Below are positions 45,652 through 57,810 of a DNA stretch of 64,000 bases, piece by piece. The notes beneath the pieces are model-generated. The model made no database searches and had not been told where the DNA came from. It was given only the letters and a program-made list of their open reading frames with translations. The position numbers and the translations under genes were made by a program. Positions within the stretch are counted from its first letter, which is position 1, and every line of letters starts with the position of its first letter. The stretch is taken from positions 186,001-250,000 of the forward strand of contig NZ_SNZF01000001.1 of the NCBI RefSeq assembly GCF_004363725.1. Reading direction: 5' to 3'. Source of the stretch: Aquamicrobium defluvii. GTDB taxonomy: Bacteria > Pseudomonadota > Alphaproteobacteria > Rhizobiales > Rhizobiaceae.

Positions 45652-46965
<1,314 letters not shown>

Positions 46966-46990
46966 GCGCTGTTTCGTTTACGGTTGCAGG

Positions 46991-47019
46991 CGGCCGTCGC
47001 GACTGGATCGCGGCGGCCG
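46991..47019. terminator. Hairpin between glyA and nrdR
   Basis: Stem CGGCCG-CGCGA/TCGCG-CGGCCG with one mismatch and five-base loop. Only a broken T run (TGTGTTTG) follows, so termination is uncertain. Confidence 0.4.
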
Positions 47020-47145
47020 CTGTGTTTGCCGGGGCACGGACTGCGCTATCGACAGCACAGAAGCGGCATTGCAATTTCCCCTTGGCGCTTCCTACCTTGG
47101 AAGAAAATCTCTAGCCTTGTGCCGGTAGAGAATCGGGTGGGTGTC

Positions 47146-47610
47146 ATGCGTTGTCCTTATTGCCAGTCTGAAGATACGCAGGTGAAGGATTCGCGTCCTG
47201 CGGAAGATGGCTCGGCCATTCGCAGGCGGCGCGTGTGCCCCGATTGCGGGGGGCGCTTCACCACTTTCGAGCGTGTGCAGTTGCGCGATCTGGTCGTCAT
47301 AAAGAAGACCGGACGCAAGGTTCCGTTCGATCGCGACAAGCTGCTGCGCTCGGTCGAGATCGCGGTGCGAAAGCGCAACGTCGATCCCGAGCGCATCGAC
47401 CGGGCCGTGACGGGCATCGTGCGTCAGCTCGAAAGTTCGGGCGAGACCGAGATTCCCTCGGCGGAAGTCGGCCGGCTGGTGATGGAGGCGCTGAAGTCGC
47501 TGGACGATGTCGCCTATGTGCGCTTCGCTTCCGTGTATCGCAATTTCCGCGAAGCCAAGGATTTCCATGATGTGCTTGGCGAGCTGAAGGGCGACGAGGA
47601 CCTTGACTGA
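47146..47610 (+). CDS. nrdR: Transcriptional repressor NrdR
   Basis: 154 residues: zinc ribbon CPYC (3-6) and CPDC (31-34), then an ATP-cone ([27 protein letters not shown] in pieces). It represses ribonucleotide reductase genes when dATP is high by binding NrdR boxes. The start was fixed by the CPYC motif following MR; upstream in-frame codons overlap non-conserved DNA. Confidence 0.95.
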   Translation: MRCPYCQSEDTQVKDSRPAEDGSAIRRRRVCPDCGGRFTTFERVQLRDLVVIKKTGRKVPFDRDKLLRSVEIAVRKRNVDPERIDRAVTGIVRQLESSGETEIPSAEVGRLVMEALKSLDDVAYVRFASVYRNFREAKDFHDVLGELKGDEDLD

Positions 47611-47613
47611 TCG

Positions 47614-48738
47614 ATGAGCCGTTCCACCGATCCCGAACAGGAAGCCCTCGACCGCAGATTCATGGCAGCCGCGCTGCGCCTGTCGCGCCGCAATCTGGGC
47701 CGGACATCCACCAACCCGTCCGTCGGAACTATCATCGTGCGCGATGACGGGGCGGGGCCGATGATCGTCGGCACCGGTGTGACCGCCATTGGCGGGCGGC
47801 CCCACGCCGAAACCGAGGCGTTGGCCGAAGCCGGCGAACTGGCGCGTGGCGCGACCGCCTACGTGACGCTGGAGCCATGCGCGCATCACGGACGCACCCC
47901 GCCTTGCGCGGAAGCGCTCGCCGTTGCCGGCATCAGGCGCGTGGTGGGCGCGGCCAGCGATCCCGATCCCCGCGTCTCCGGCAAGGGCTATGCCATATTG
48001 CGGGAAGCCGGCGTCGAGGTCACGGAGCGCGTGCTGGCTGCCGATGCCTCGGACCAGCTTGCCGGTTACCTCATGCGTTCTCTGAGGAAACGTCCCGAGG
48101 TCACGCTCAAGATGGCGCTCTCCAGCGATGGCAAGATCGGCGCCAGAGGCGAGGGACAGGTTCCGATCACCGGCGAGGTGGCTCGCCGCGAGGTGCATCT
48201 GATGCGGGCGGAAGCCGATGCGATCCTGATCGGCATCGGCACGGCGCTGGAGGACGATCCGGAGCTGACCGTTCGGCTGCCGGGGCTGGAGAACAGGTCG
48301 CCGGCACGCATCGTGCTGGACAGCGACATCAGGCTTCCTCCACATGCGCGGCTTGTTTCCGGCATCGGTCGCGTGCCGCTCTATGTCGCGGCAAATCTCG
48401 AAGCCGACGTACAGAAGCGTCTGGAACTGGAGCGCCGCGGCGTACGCTTCATCGGGACGGAGGTGCATGACGGCAGGATCGCCCTTCCAGAGCTGCTCGA
48501 CGATCTGGCTGCGCTTGGCATGTCCAGCATCATTGTGGAGGGAGGCGCAGCCGTGGCCCGGTCTTTCCTCGACGAGGGGCTGGTGGACCGGATCATGCTG
48601 TTTCACGGACCGGGGGAGGTGGGCGCGCAGGGCATCGATGCCCCCATCGGAACTGACCGGATTCCGCCGGGTTTTCGCAAGCTGCGCGAGATGCGGTTCG
48701 ATCAGGACGGCTTCGCAGAGTGGGTAAGGACGGTCTGA
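47614..48738 (+). CDS. ribD: Bifunctional riboflavin biosynthesis deaminase/reductase RibD
   Basis: 374 residues. N-terminal deaminase with zinc motif HAETEAL and PCAHHGRTPPC; C-terminal reductase with TLKMALSSDGKIG and EGGAAVARSFLDEGLVD. Converts the GTP-cyclohydrolase product to the ribityl pyrimidine. Begins 3 bases after nrdR and overlaps ribE. Confidence 0.95.
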   Translation: MSRSTDPEQEALDRRFMAAALRLSRRNLGRTSTNPSVGTIIVRDDGAGPMIVGTGVTAIGGRPHAETEALAEAGELARGATAYVTLEPCAHHGRTPPCAEALAVAGIRRVVGAASDPDPRVSGKGYAILREAGVEVTERVLAADASDQLAGYLMRSLRKRPEVTLKMALSSDGKIGARGEGQVPITGEVARREVHLMRAEADAILIGIGTALEDDPELTVRLPGLENRSPARIVLDSDIRLPPHARLVSGIGRVPLYVAANLEADVQKRLELERRGVRFIGTEVHDGRIALPELLDDLAALGMSSIIVEGGAAVARSFLDEGLVDRIMLFHGPGEVGAQGIDAPIGTDRIPPGFRKLREMRFDQDGFAEWVRTV

Positions 48739-49355
48739 TGTTCACGGGTATTGTCAGCGATGTCGGCAAGGTTGCTGCGATCGAGCCGCTCAGGGAAGGT
48801 GTGCGGCTGCGCATCGATACCGCCTACGATCCGCAAACCATCGATATAGGCGCCTCGATAGCCTGCTCCGGCGTGTGCCTGACCGTCACGGCCTTGCCGG
48901 AGAGCGGATCCAATGCGCGCTGGTTCGAGGTCGAGGCGTGGGAGGAGGCGCTGCGCCTGACCACCGCCGCCCAATGGAAATCCGGTACGCGCATCAATCT
49001 CGAGCGCGCACTGAAGATCGGGGACGAGTTGGGCGGGCACATCGTGTCGGGGCATGTCGACGCCACGGCGGAGATTGTTGCGCGGCAGGATGAAGGCGAC
49101 GCCGTCCGCTTTACGCTGGAAGTTCCGGCGGAGTTTGCGCGCTTTGTCGCGCCCAAGGGCTCCGTTGCGCTCGACGGTACCTCGCTCACCGTCAACGAGG
49201 TGGACGGCAGGCGCTTCGACGTGCTGCTCATTCACCATTCGCTGCAGGTGACCACATGGGGCGAGCGTAAGGCCGGAGACCTGGTGAACCTCGAAATCGA
49301 TACGATGGCGCGCTATGCTGCACGGCTTGCGGAAGCGGCAGCGCAGGGTTACTGA
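48738..49355 (+). CDS. ribE: Riboflavin synthase alpha chain
   Basis: 205 residues; two lumazine-binding barrels (MFTGIVSDVGKV and SGHVDATAEIV each start a half; GVCLTVTAL and GTSLTVNEV are the paired signature). Dismutates two lumazines to riboflavin. ATG overlaps the ribD stop (TGATG). No FMN riboswitch is visible upstream of ribD. Confidence 0.95.
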   Translation: MFTGIVSDVGKVAAIEPLREGVRLRIDTAYDPQTIDIGASIACSGVCLTVTALPESGSNARWFEVEAWEEALRLTTAAQWKSGTRINLERALKIGDELGGHIVSGHVDATAEIVARQDEGDAVRFTLEVPAEFARFVAPKGSVALDGTSLTVNEVDGRRFDVLLIHHSLQVTTWGERKAGDLVNLEIDTMARYAARLAEAAAQGY

Positions 49356-49450
49356 CTGGCTTTCACTGATCCAACCTGTCCCGGTCGCGTGAGGCTTGCG
49401 GTCTCGCACGCTTGGGCCTATTGACCGGCTCACTCGGAGACGCAAGGACC

Positions 49451-49915
49451 ATGACCCAGGATAATAAGAAAAAGCTGCTCATCATCGAGGCCCGTTTCTA
49501 TGACGATCTCGCAGACGCTCTGCTGGAAGGCGCGAAGGCCGCGCTGGATGAGGCGGGTGCGGATTATGACGTGGTGACAGTGCCCGGCGCGCTCGAGATT
49601 CCCGCGGTGATTTCCTTCGCGCTCGACGCAGAGGAAGACGAAGGACAAAGCTACGACGGATTCGTGGCGCTCGGCACCGTCATTCGCGGCGAGACCTATC
49701 ATTTCGACATCGTGGCCAACGAATCGGCGCGTGCGCTGATGGACCTCTCGGTGCAGGAATCGATCTGCATCGGCAACGGCATCCTCACCACTGAAAACGA
49801 GGAGCAGGCCTGGGCGCGTGCGCGCCGCAGCGAAGGCGACAAGGGCGGCTTTGCCGCGCGGGCGGCGCTCACCATGATCGCGGTTCAGGAGAGGCTTGGA
49901 GCTGGACGTTCGTGA
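49451..49915 (+). CDS. ribH: 6,7-dimethyl-8-ribityllumazine synthase
   Basis: 154 residues. Motifs: [47 protein letters not shown] with the catalytic His. Joins ribityl pyrimidine and dihydroxybutanone phosphate. 95 bases after ribE; overlaps nusB. Confidence 0.95.
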   Translation: MTQDNKKKLLIIEARFYDDLADALLEGAKAALDEAGADYDVVTVPGALEIPAVISFALDAEEDEGQSYDGFVALGTVIRGETYHFDIVANESARALMDLSVQESICIGNGILTTENEEQAWARARRSEGDKGGFAARAALTMIAVQERLGAGRS

Positions 49916-50415
49916 CGGGGCCTGAAGAGACCAACCCTCCGGTGAGGCAGGCTAACAAGCGCGGCGCGGCGCGTCTCGCGGCCGTCCAGGCGCTGTACCA
50001 GATGGACGTCGCCGGCAGCGGACTGCTGGAGATCACAGCCGAATACGAAGCCTTCCGGCTGGGCAAGGAAGTGGACGGCGCACTTTACCGCGAGGCGGAT
50101 GCGCAGTGGTTCCGCGCGATTCTTGCCGGCGTGGTGGAAAAGCAGAAGACGCTCGATCCGATCATTCGTCAGGCGCTGACCGAGGACTGGCCGCTGTCGC
50201 GCCTCGATTCGACACTGCGCGCCATCCTTCGCGCCGGCACTTACGAACTGATGATGCGCGCCGACGTTCCTGTCGCGGTGATCGTTTCGGAGTATGTCGA
50301 CATCGCCAAGGCATTCTACGAAGAGGACGAGCCGAAGCTCGTCAATGCAGTGCTCGATCGCATTTCCCGCCGTGTGCGCGGCGAAGGGAGAGGCAGGGGC
50401 AAGGAGGCTTCATGA
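49912..50415 (+). CDS. nusB: Transcription antitermination factor NusB
   Basis: 167 residues, all-helical RNA-binding factor for rRNA antitermination with Nus[20 protein letters not shown] at the N-terminus (arginine-rich boxA-binding face) and [27 protein letters not shown] in the core. GTG start overlapping ribH by 4 bases (GTGA). Confidence 0.93.
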   Translation: MTGPEETNPPVRQANKRGAARLAAVQALYQMDVAGSGLLEITAEYEAFRLGKEVDGALYREADAQWFRAILAGVVEKQKTLDPIIRQALTEDWPLSRLDSTLRAILRAGTYELMMRADVPVAVIVSEYVDIAKAFYEEDEPKLVNAVLDRISRRVRGEGRGRGKEAS

Positions 50416-51650
50416 GCGCATCAGGACAGGCCGCTGCCGGCGCGCAGGCACCCGCTGTCGAGCGGGAGGCGCGCAGGACAGCGCTGATCCTCGCTACCGC
50501 GCAGGCCATCGTCGGCTCTGCCGCGCCGATCTGTTTTGCGCTTGGCGCACTCGCCGGGCACTACCTTCTCGACATGGACAAGTCGCTGGCGACCGCCCCG
50601 CTGACCGGCTTCAATGTCGGCGTCGCGATCGGCGCGCTGCCGGCTGCGGCCATCATACGCCGGCTTGGCCAGCGTGAGGGGTTCCTTGCGGGAACCGGTC
50701 TGACCGCGCTCGGCGGTGTGATCGCCACCATCGCGCTCTACCAGTCGAGTTTCTGGCTTTTTGCATTCGGCTTGCTGGTGGTCGGTTTCGGCGGCGCTTT
50801 CGTGCAGCAGTTCCGTTTCGCCGCAGCCGACAATGCCCCCCCTGCCTTCAAGGCGCGCGCCATTTCCTTCGTGCTTGCGGGCGGGGTCTTCACCGCAATG
50901 CTCGGGCCGCAGGTGGTGATCTTCACCAAGGACCTGCTGCAACCTGTCGCGTTCGCCGGTGCTTTCGCCTCGCTCGTGGTTCTGGCCGGAATCGGAGCGC
51001 TGGTGCTGGCGCAACTGCGTCCGCGTCCGGTTTTCGAGAAGGTGGAGCAGGCCGTTCCGACCGGCCGTCCGCTGATCGAAATCGTCACCCGCCCGCGCTT
51101 CGTCACCGCGCTGATCTGCGCGGTCGGCTCCTACGCGCTGATGACTTTCGTGATGACCGGCGCGCCGCTGGCCATGGTCGGTTGCGGTTTCACGTCCGAC
51201 GAAGCGACGCTCGGCATTTCCTGGCATGTGATGGCGATGTTCGCGCCGAGCTTCTTCACCGGCCGCCTGATCAGCCGGTTCGGCGCGCTGACCATGGTGG
51301 CGATCGGCTTCGTCCTGCTGATCGGCTGCGGGCTCGTAGCCCTGTCAGGCATCCAGCTGTGGCAATTCTGGACGGCCCTGATTCTGCTCGGGCTTGGCTG
51401 GAACTTCGGCTTCATCGGCTCCACGGCCATCGTGGCCGGGTGCTACAGGCCGGAAGAAAAGGGCAAGGTGCAGGGCTTCCACGATTTCGTGCTTTTCTCC
51501 AGCGTCGCTTTCGCCTCGCTGATGTCGGGGGCAGTCTACAACGCCTGGGGCTGGGACATGCTCGCGTGGATACTCTTCCCGTTCTCCGGCCTGTGCCTTG
51601 TCATGCTGGCCGTGCAGGGTGTCGCCGACCGTCGCGAGCGGGCCGCCTGA
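50412..51650 (+). CDS. MFS transporter
   Basis: 412 residues, twelve helices, of a YjiJ/Spinster-like MFS branch. Pattern: [22 protein letters not shown] (helix 1), [15 protein letters not shown] (loop A), [12 protein letters not shown] in helix 4-5 loop, [13 protein letters not shown] near helix 10. Start ATG overlaps the nusB stop. This tail to nusB is common in rhizobia; the substrate is unknown. Confidence 0.83.
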   Translation: MSASGQAAAGAQAPAVEREARRTALILATAQAIVGSAAPICFALGALAGHYLLDMDKSLATAPLTGFNVGVAIGALPAAAIIRRLGQREGFLAGTGLTALGGVIATIALYQSSFWLFAFGLLVVGFGGAFVQQFRFAAADNAPPAFKARAISFVLAGGVFTAMLGPQVVIFTKDLLQPVAFAGAFASLVVLAGIGALVLAQLRPRPVFEKVEQAVPTGRPLIEIVTRPRFVTALICAVGSYALMTFVMTGAPLAMVGCGFTSDEATLGISWHVMAMFAPSFFTGRLISRFGALTMVAIGFVLLIGCGLVALSGIQLWQFWTALILLGLGWNFGFIGSTAIVAGCYRPEEKGKVQGFHDFVLFSSVAFASLMSGAVYNAWGWDMLAWILFPFSGLCLVMLAVQGVADRRERAA

Positions 51651-51884
51651 TCAGCGGCTGCCCGGCCGGGGAGGGTGATCGAGCGTAAGTTCGAGCGTTG
51701 CGCCTTCTTCCGTGACGATCCAGCGCCGGCGAATCACGATGAAGTCATGAGATGCCGTGCCGTCCTTCAGCGAGACGAGATCGCCGGTCGCGCATTCGTC
51801 AGGCAGGGCCACCGACTCGATGCGGGTTGCGATGCCGGCGCGTTCCGCTTCCAGACGTGCGGATCGGGTAAGAACAAGCTTCAT
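51651..51884 (-). CDS. Small conserved-looking hypothetical protein
   Basis: 77 residues: KLVLTRSARLEAERAG, ATGDLVSLKDGTASHDFIVIRRRWIV, LELTLDHPPR. No signal peptide or helix; the pattern looks like a small mixed beta protein. Ends directly next to the MFS stop (convergent). AGAGAG precedes the ATG; a GTG two codons earlier is also possible. Family not recognised. Confidence 0.6.
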   Translation of the reverse strand: MKLVLTRSARLEAERAGIATRIESVALPDECATGDLVSLKDGTASHDFIVIRRRWIVTEEGATLELTLDHPPRPGSR

Positions 51885-51958
51885 TCGCACTCTCTTGCCT
51901 GTTGTGATGGACTCAGCCTTTCATGCGCTCCGTTGGGGTATCTGAAGGAGCTTTTGCC

Positions 51959-52459
51959 ATGACCTCCCGGCTTTCCAAGATCATCATGTGCCTTTGCCTT
52001 GCGGCGTTCGCCTTCCTCGTGGCCTTCGGCAACATCACCGACTATGGATCGAACTACGCCTTTGTCCAGCATGTGCTGTCGATGGACACCACCTTTCCCG
52101 GCAACAAGCTGATGTATCGCGCCATCACCAGCCCGGCGCTGTGGACGGCCGGCTACTGGCTTATCATCATCGGCGAAGGGCTGACCTGCGTTCTGTTCCT
52201 GATCGCGGCCTGGCACCTGTGGCAGGCGCGCAATGCCAGCGGGGAAACCTTCAACGAGGCGAAGAAGTTCGTCATCATCGGCACGACCATGGGATTTCTG
52301 GTCTGGTATTTCGGTTTCATGGTCATCGGCGGCGAGTGGTTCGCCATGTGGCAGTCGAGCACATGGAACGGGCAGGAAGCCGCCTTCAAGTTCTACATGA
52401 CCATGCTGGCGGTGCTGATTTACGTGATCCAGCCCGACCGCGACCTCAGGCAGAGCTGA
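51959..52459 (+). CDS. DUF2165 small membrane protein
   Basis: 166 residues with four helices and the DUF2165 features: FGNITDYGSNYAFVQHVLSMDTTFPG after helix 1, WTAGYWLIIIGEGLTCVLFLIAAW, and GGEWFAMWQSSTWNGQEAAFKFYM. Function unknown. GAAGGAG precedes the ATG. Followed by a promoter for hppA. Confidence 0.85.
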   Translation: MTSRLSKIIMCLCLAAFAFLVAFGNITDYGSNYAFVQHVLSMDTTFPGNKLMYRAITSPALWTAGYWLIIIGEGLTCVLFLIAAWHLWQARNASGETFNEAKKFVIIGTTMGFLVWYFGFMVIGGEWFAMWQSSTWNGQEAAFKFYMTMLAVLIYVIQPDRDLRQS

Positions 52460-52527
52460 AGATATGCGCTTTTTGCAGCGCGGAATGCCACTTTCGGGCG
52501 AAATCAGGGCAAAAACGTAACAATATC

Positions 52528-52556
52528 TTGACCTTGCTCACAGGTTTCGCCTAAGC
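52528..52556 (+). promoter_or_regulatory. Predicted sigma-70 promoter of hppA
   Basis: TTGACC, 17-base spacer, CTAAGC, matching the alphaproteobacterial CTTGAC-N17-CTATAT form at the -35 well and at the -10 partly. It leaves a leader of about 90 bases before the hppA ATG. Confidence 0.55.
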
Positions 52557-52654
52557 CGCTACGATAGGTCGCACTGCACAATGCGGTGCGCCCTGGTTGC
52601 AACGGCCCGGGGAGAGAGGGTTCTTGCGGGCCATAATGTGAGGAATATCCGGCA

Positions 52655-54796
52655 ATGACCATGCTTTATGTCGTCATCGCCTGCGGCCTGCTTTCTGTCC
52701 TTTACGCCATATGGGCGACCAAGTCGGTGCTCGCCGCCGACCAGGGCAATGCACGCATGCAGGAAATCTCCGCGGCCATCCGCGAGGGCGCGCAGGCTTA
52801 TCTGGCGCGCCAGTACACCACCATTGCCATCGTTGGCGTCGTCGTCTTCGTGCTCGCGTGGTGGCTGTTGTCCGCGACCGCCGCGTTCGGTTTCCTGATC
52901 GGTGCCGTGCTTTCGGGCGCTGCGGGCTTCATCGGCATGCATGTGTCCGTCCGGGCGAATGTGCGCACGGCGCAGGCCGCTTCCAACAGCCTCGCCGCGG
53001 GTCTCGATATCGCCTTCAAGTCGGGAGCGATCACCGGCCTTCTGGTGGCCGGTCTCGCGCTGCTTGGCGTCGCTGTCTATTACTGGGTGCTCACGGGTCC
53101 GCTTGGCCATGCGCCGGCCAGCCGCGAGGTGGTCGATGCGCTTGTGTCGCTCGGTTTCGGCGCTTCGCTGATCTCGATCTTTGCGCGTCTCGGCGGCGGC
53201 ATCTTCACCAAGGGCGCGGATGTCGGCGGCGATCTGGTCGGCAAGGTGGAAGCCGGCATTCCGGAAGACGACCCGCGCAACCCGGCCACCATCGCCGACA
53301 ACGTGGGCGACAATGTCGGCGACTGCGCCGGCATGGCGGCCGATCTGTTCGAGACCTATGCTGTCACCGTGGTCGCCACCATGGTTCTGGCCGCCATCTT
53401 CTTCGGCAATGCGCCGAACCTTGGCGACCTGATGCTCTATCCGCTGGCGATCTGCGGGGCCTGCATCATCACCTCGATCGTCGGTACCTTCTTCGTCAAG
53501 CTCGGCTCGAACGGCTCGATCATGGGCGCGCTCTACAAGGGGCTGATCGTGACCGGCGTGCTGTCGGTGGCCGGCCTTGCGGTGGCCAACCAGCTGACCA
53601 TCGGCTGGGGCGAGGTGGGCTCCGTCAACGGCATGGTGCTTACCGGCGGCAACCTTTTCGCCTGCGGCCTGATCGGCCTGCTGGTGACGGCGCTGATCGT
53701 GGTCATCACCGAATACTACACGGGCACCAACAAGCGCCCGGTAAACTCGATCGCCCAGGCGTCGGTGACCGGCCACGGGACCAACGTCATCCAGGGGCTC
53801 GCGGTGTCGCTGGAATCGACCGCGCTGCCAGCCATCGTGATTGTCGGCGGCATCATCGCCACCTTCCAGCTTGCCGGCCTGTTCGGCACCGCGATCGCGG
53901 TGACCACCATGCTTGGTCTCGCCGGCATGATCGTCGCGCTTGATGCCTTCGGTCCGGTTACCGACAATGCCGGCGGTATCGCCGAAATGTCGGGATTGCC
54001 GAAGGAAGTGCGACAGTCGACCGACGCGCTCGATGCCGTCGGCAACACCACGAAGGCCGTGACCAAGGGCTATGCGATCGGTTCGGCGGGCCTCGGCGCG
54101 CTGGTGCTGTTCGCGGCCTACTCGAACGACCTCAAATATTTTGCCGACAATGCCGACAGGTATCCCTACTTCTCGGATCTCGGTACGGTGTCGTTCGATC
54201 TCTCCAATCCCTATGTGGTGGCTGGCCTTATCTTCGGCGGCCTGATCCCGTATCTGTTCGGCGGCATCGCCATGACGGCGGTCGGTCGCGCGGCGGGCTC
54301 GATCGTGGAGGAGGTGCGCAGGCAGTTCCGTGAGGATCCCGGCATCATGCAGGGCACCTCAAAGCCGAACTATGCCCGTGCGGTCGATATTCTCACCAGG
54401 GCAGCCATCAAGGAGATGATCATCCCCTCGCTTCTGCCGGTGCTTGCGCCGCTGGTGGTATATTTCGGCGTTCTGCTGATCTCCGGCTCCAAGGCTTCGG
54501 CCTTCGCGGCGCTCGGCGCCTCGTTGCTCGGCGTCATCGTCAACGGCCTGTTCGTTGCCATTTCGATGACCTCAGGCGGAGGTGCTTGGGACAATGCCAA
54601 GAAGTCGTTTGAGGACGGCTTCACCGACAAGGATGGCGTGAAGCACCTCAAGGGTTCCGAAGCGCACAAGGCGTCGGTGACGGGCGATACGGTCGGCGAC
54701 CCCTACAAGGACACGGCCGGCCCGGCGGTCAACCCGGCGATCAAGATCACCAACATCGTGGCGCTGCTGCTGCTGGCAGTTCTGGCGCAGGGCTGA
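52655..54796 (+). CDS. hppA: Potassium-independent proton-translocating pyrophosphatase
   Basis: 713-residue membrane pyrophosphatase, about 16 helices, pumping protons with PPi. Substrate motifs: [44 protein letters not shown] (in pieces), and [13 protein letters not shown]. The subclass residue is Lys467 in [10 protein letters not shown], where potassium-dependent forms have Ala, so this pump should be potassium-independent. Single gene with its own promoter and terminator. Confidence 0.95.
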   Translation: MTMLYVVIACGLLSVLYAIWATKSVLAADQGNARMQEISAAIREGAQAYLARQYTTIAIVGVVVFVLAWWLLSATAAFGFLIGAVLSGAAGFIGMHVSVRANVRTAQAASNSLAAGLDIAFKSGAITGLLVAGLALLGVAVYYWVLTGPLGHAPASREVVDALVSLGFGASLISIFARLGGGIFTKGADVGGDLVGKVEAGIPEDDPRNPATIADNVGDNVGDCAGMAADLFETYAVTVVATMVLAAIFFGNAPNLGDLMLYPLAICGACIITSIVGTFFVKLGSNGSIMGALYKGLIVTGVLSVAGLAVANQLTIGWGEVGSVNGMVLTGGNLFACGLIGLLVTALIVVITEYYTGTNKRPVNSIAQASVTGHGTNVIQGLAVSLESTALPAIVIVGGIIATFQLAGLFGTAIAVTTMLGLAGMIVALDAFGPVTDNAGGIAEMSGLPKEVRQSTDALDAVGNTTKAVTKGYAIGSAGLGALVLFAAYSNDLKYFADNADRYPYFSDLGTVSFDLSNPYVVAGLIFGGLIPYLFGGIAMTAVGRAAGSIVEEVRRQFREDPGIMQGTSKPNYARAVDILTRAAIKEMIIPSLLPVLAPLVVYFGVLLISGSKASAFAALGASLLGVIVNGLFVAISMTSGGGAWDNAKKSFEDGFTDKDGVKHLKGSEAHKASVTGDTVGDPYKDTAGPAVNPAIKITNIVALLLLAVLAQG

Positions 54797-54819
54797 TTCG
54801 ATCTTTCCGGAAAAAGAAA

Positions 54820-54849
54820 AACCCGCGGGGAGCGATCCTCGCGGGTTTT
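54820..54849 (+). terminator. Terminator after hppA
   Basis: Stem AACCCGCG/CGCGGGTT with twelve-base loop and TTTT; A run before it allows use by the convergent lipoprotein gene. Confidence 0.85.
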
Positions 54850-54880
54850 CGATTGGGGAAAACGTTTCTCCGGGACCGGA

Positions 54881-55417
54881 TCAGTTTCCGCCGCCGATGA
54901 TGTTGCCGACCTGGCCGGGGCTCATCTTGCCGGCGCCGCTGATCACTTGAGCGAGGAAGTTCTGGTCCTTGCCGCCGGTTGGGGTGGTACGGCTGATGAA
55001 ATCGAAGACCTTGCCGTCCTTCAGGCCATAGTTCGCGATATTGCTGACGCGGCCGTCGGAACCGAAATAGACGGCGAGCACGCTTTGCTCCACCACCTTG
55101 GCATTGGCGAAGGCAACCGGCCGCCTGCGGGTCTGCGAGATGTAATAAAACACCTCATTGTCGAATGTCGCGGTGGTGGAGGGGGTGCCAAGCGCCAGCA
55201 GAACCTGCTCGCGGCTCGAACCCACGGGCACCATGTCCAGCGATTGCTGGTCGACGACATAACCCTGATGCAGTGTCTCGCCTGGGTTGAGGTCGCCGAT
55301 CATTTTCGAGCTGTTGCAGGCCGAAAGAGCTGCCGTGACGGCAATCAGCGACGCAAGCCCGACGGGGCGCGACGAAAATGACGACTTGAATCTTTTCACG
55401 CGCAACGACAACTCCAT
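54881..55417 (-). CDS. OmlA/SmpA (BamE)-like outer-membrane lipoprotein
   Basis: 178 residues with lipobox LSAC (Cys about residue 34), then the SmpA/OmlA domain: GYVVDQQSLDMVPVGSSREQVLLALGTPSTTATFDNEVFYYISQTRRRPVAFAN in parts. BamE supports the BAM beta-barrel assembly complex. The C-terminus extends about 60 residues past the usual BamE core. The start is uncertain: GTG six codons later is also usable. Confidence 0.85.
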   Translation of the reverse strand: MELSLRVKRFKSSFSSRPVGLASLIAVTAALSACNSSKMIGDLNPGETLHQGYVVDQQSLDMVPVGSSREQVLLALGTPSTTATFDNEVFYYISQTRRRPVAFANAKVVEQSVLAVYFGSDGRVSNIANYGLKDGKVFDFISRTTPTGGKDQNFLAQVISGAGKMSPGQVGNIIGGGN

Positions 55418-55543
55418 CCAATCAGCCTTGCACGCCCGCTTGCACGGGGCCGCAAAAGCGGTAAACCAGCTTAGCCGCCGATGCAACACGGCCATTCAAC
55501 AAACAAGGCCCAAACCGCCGGGGCCGTGGGAGACCACTTTTTC

Positions 55544-56089
55544 ATGTTCAAGCGTCTGTTCGGCGCCAGGAGCCAGACAAACCGCGAAGTCACCGATGCG
55601 CTCTACGAGCAAATCGTGGCAGCCGCGCGGCAGCCATATTTCTATTCGCACTGGAATGTTCCCGACACCCCGCTCGGGCGCTTCGAGATGCTGTCGCTGC
55701 ACGTGTTCCTCCTCCAGCACCGCCTGCACGGTACGCAGGGAAAGGCGCACGACATCGCCCAGGTGCTGATCGACGAATTTTTTCTCGATGTCGACCATTC
55801 GCTGCGCGAGCTCGGCATCAGCGACGTCGGTGTGCCGAAGCGCATGAAGCGGCTGGCCAGGATGTATTACGGGCGCACCGCAGCCTACGCGGACGCTCTG
55901 GAGCGTCAGGACGATGGAGCGCTGGTGGCTGCGCTCGGCCGCAACATACGTCCGGACGAGGAATGGCTCGAATCGCCCAGGCTTACCACCTATGTAAAGA
56001 TGGCTGTCCAGAATCTCTCCGCGCAGGATCTGGACGCCATCTGCGCCGGTTCGGTGAAATTTCCGCGCGCCGGCGAGCAGGGACAATAA
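55544..56089 (+). CDS. Ubiquinol-cytochrome c chaperone family protein
   Basis: 181 residues, CBP3/UQCC1 family: HWNVPDTPLGRFEMLSLHVFLLQHRLHG, DVGVPKRMKRLARMYYGRTAAYADAL. In mitochondria the homologue aids cytochrome b assembly in complex III. Divergent from the OmlA gene; only one base before the DUF177 gene, an order common in alphaproteobacteria. Confidence 0.9.
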   Translation: MFKRLFGARSQTNREVTDALYEQIVAAARQPYFYSHWNVPDTPLGRFEMLSLHVFLLQHRLHGTQGKAHDIAQVLIDEFFLDVDHSLRELGISDVGVPKRMKRLARMYYGRTAAYADALERQDDGALVAALGRNIRPDEEWLESPRLTTYVKMAVQNLSAQDLDAICAGSVKFPRAGEQGQ

Positions 56090-56090
56090 A

Positions 56091-56633
56091 ATGAAAGATG
56101 CCGAAGCCACGAGCCCCGTTTCCTTCGAGGTCCATGTCGCGCGCCTGCCGCAGAAGGGGCTGCCTGTTGTTGTCGAGGCCGATGAGGCGCAGCGCAGGGC
56201 ACTGGCTGCGGCGCACGGATTGTTTTCCGTTGAAAGCTACAGGGCCGAGATGCTGGTCACTGCCTGGAAGCGCAGTGGCGTGAAGGTTTCGGGCCATGTC
56301 GTCGCCGACATCACGCAGTCATGCGTGGTCACGCTCCAGCCTGTAGCTGCCCGTATCGACGAGGCGGTCGAGGGCGTATTCCTGCCACAGGATTCCAAAC
56401 TTGCCCGCTTCGATCAGAACGGAGAGATGCTGCTCGACTCGGAAGGTCCCGACAGCCCCGAGCTATTCACCGGCGACACCATCGACGTTGGTGCGCTGGC
56501 GGAGGAATTTTTCGGCCTCGCCATCGATCCCTATCCGCGCAAGGCCGGCGCCACTCTCGACACCTCTTCGCTGGACGGGCCGGAGGAAAACGAGTTCCAG
56601 AAAAAACTGCGTGGCCTTCTCGGAAAAGTCTGA
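56091..56633 (+). CDS. YceD family protein (DUF177)
   Basis: 180 residues. YceD core VKVSGHVVADITQSCVVTLQPVAARIDEAVEGVF with Cys as the usual conserved residue, then EEFFGLAIDPYPRKAG. Linked to 23S rRNA accumulation in other bacteria and plants. In most bacteria followed by rpmF; here by plsX after 102 bases. Confidence 0.88.
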   Translation: MKDAEATSPVSFEVHVARLPQKGLPVVVEADEAQRRALAAAHGLFSVESYRAEMLVTAWKRSGVKVSGHVVADITQSCVVTLQPVAARIDEAVEGVFLPQDSKLARFDQNGEMLLDSEGPDSPELFTGDTIDVGALAEEFFGLAIDPYPRKAGATLDTSSLDGPEENEFQKKLRGLLGKV

Positions 56634-56735
56634 AAGCCGCGCCATATCGCAAAAGCCAGTTGTGCGGCGGAGCAAAACCGCTATTTTCGCCGGAATTTCG
56701 GCCAGCCGACAAACTAGCAGTGAGATAAAGACGGC

Positions 56736-57806
56736 GTGATCAGAATCTCGATCGATGCGATGGGCGGAGATCATGGCGCGAGCGTGGTGATCCCCGCGCT
56801 GGCAGCCGTGGCTACCCGGCGTCCGGAAATCAAGTTCATCATCTATGGTCGCGAGGATGCCGTCCGTCCGGAACTGGCGAAATTTCCGGCCCTGTCCGGC
56901 TCCAGCGAGTTCGTTCATTGCGAGGTCGCGGTCCAGATGGACGACAAGCCGAGCCAGGCCCTGCGCCATGGACGCGGAACGTCGTCGATGTGGAACGCCA
57001 TCGAGGCGGTGAAGAACGGGCAGGCGGATGCCTGCATCTCGGCCGGCAATACCGGTGCCCTGATGGCGATGGCGAAATTCTGCCTGCGCACCATGGCCAG
57101 CGTCGACCGCCCGGCCATCGCCGCAATCTGGCCCAATCTTCGCAGCGAGAGCGTCGTTCTCGATGTCGGAGCGACCATTGGCGGCGATGCACAGCAACTC
57201 GTCGATTTTGCGATTCTGGGCACCGGAATGGCCCGTGCTCTGTTCGGCATCGAGCGCCCGAGCGTGGGCCTGCTCAACGTCGGCGTCGAAGAGGTCAAGG
57301 GACAGGAAGAGGTCAAGGAGGCCGGGCGCATGCTGCGCGAGGCAGAGCTTTCCTCGCTCGACTATCGCGGCTTCGTCGAGGGCGACGATATCGGCAAGGG
57401 TACGGTCGACGTTGTGGTCACCGAGGGCTTTGCCGGCAACATCGCGCTCAAGACGGCTGAGGGCACGGCCCGCCAGATCGCCGGCTATCTGAAGGCCGCG
57501 ATGGGGCGCACGCTGATGGCGCGCATCGGCTATATCTTTGCCAGGGGGGCTTTCAACCAGTTGCGCGAGAAGATGGATGTCAGCCGTTCCAATGGCGGCG
57601 TGTTCCTGGGGCTCAACGGCATCGTGGTGAAAAGCCATGGCGGCGCCGATTCGGCGGGGTTTGCGGCAGCTGTCGAGCTTGGTTATGACATGGTCCGCAA
57701 CAAGCTGCTCGACCGCGTTCAGGCCGATATCGATCTTTTCCATGCACGCAACCGCCAAGGCCAGACGACGCAGGCCAATGTCGTAAAGACCGACGAAGAA
57801 GGATAA
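56736..57806 (+). CDS. plsX: Phosphate acyltransferase PlsX
   Basis: 356 residues; makes acyl-phosphate from acyl-ACP for phospholipid synthesis. N-terminal [16 protein letters not shown], then [14 protein letters not shown] and [18 protein letters not shown] start. Forms an operon with fabH four bases on. Confidence 0.95.
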   Translation: MIRISIDAMGGDHGASVVIPALAAVATRRPEIKFIIYGREDAVRPELAKFPALSGSSEFVHCEVAVQMDDKPSQALRHGRGTSSMWNAIEAVKNGQADACISAGNTGALMAMAKFCLRTMASVDRPAIAAIWPNLRSESVVLDVGATIGGDAQQLVDFAILGTGMARALFGIERPSVGLLNVGVEEVKGQEEVKEAGRMLREAELSSLDYRGFVEGDDIGKGTVDVVVTEGFAGNIALKTAEGTARQIAGYLKAAMGRTLMARIGYIFARGAFNQLREKMDVSRSNGGVFLGLNGIVVKSHGGADSAGFAAAVELGYDMVRNKLLDRVQADIDLFHARNRQGQTTQANVVKTDEEG

Positions 57807-57810
57807 GACC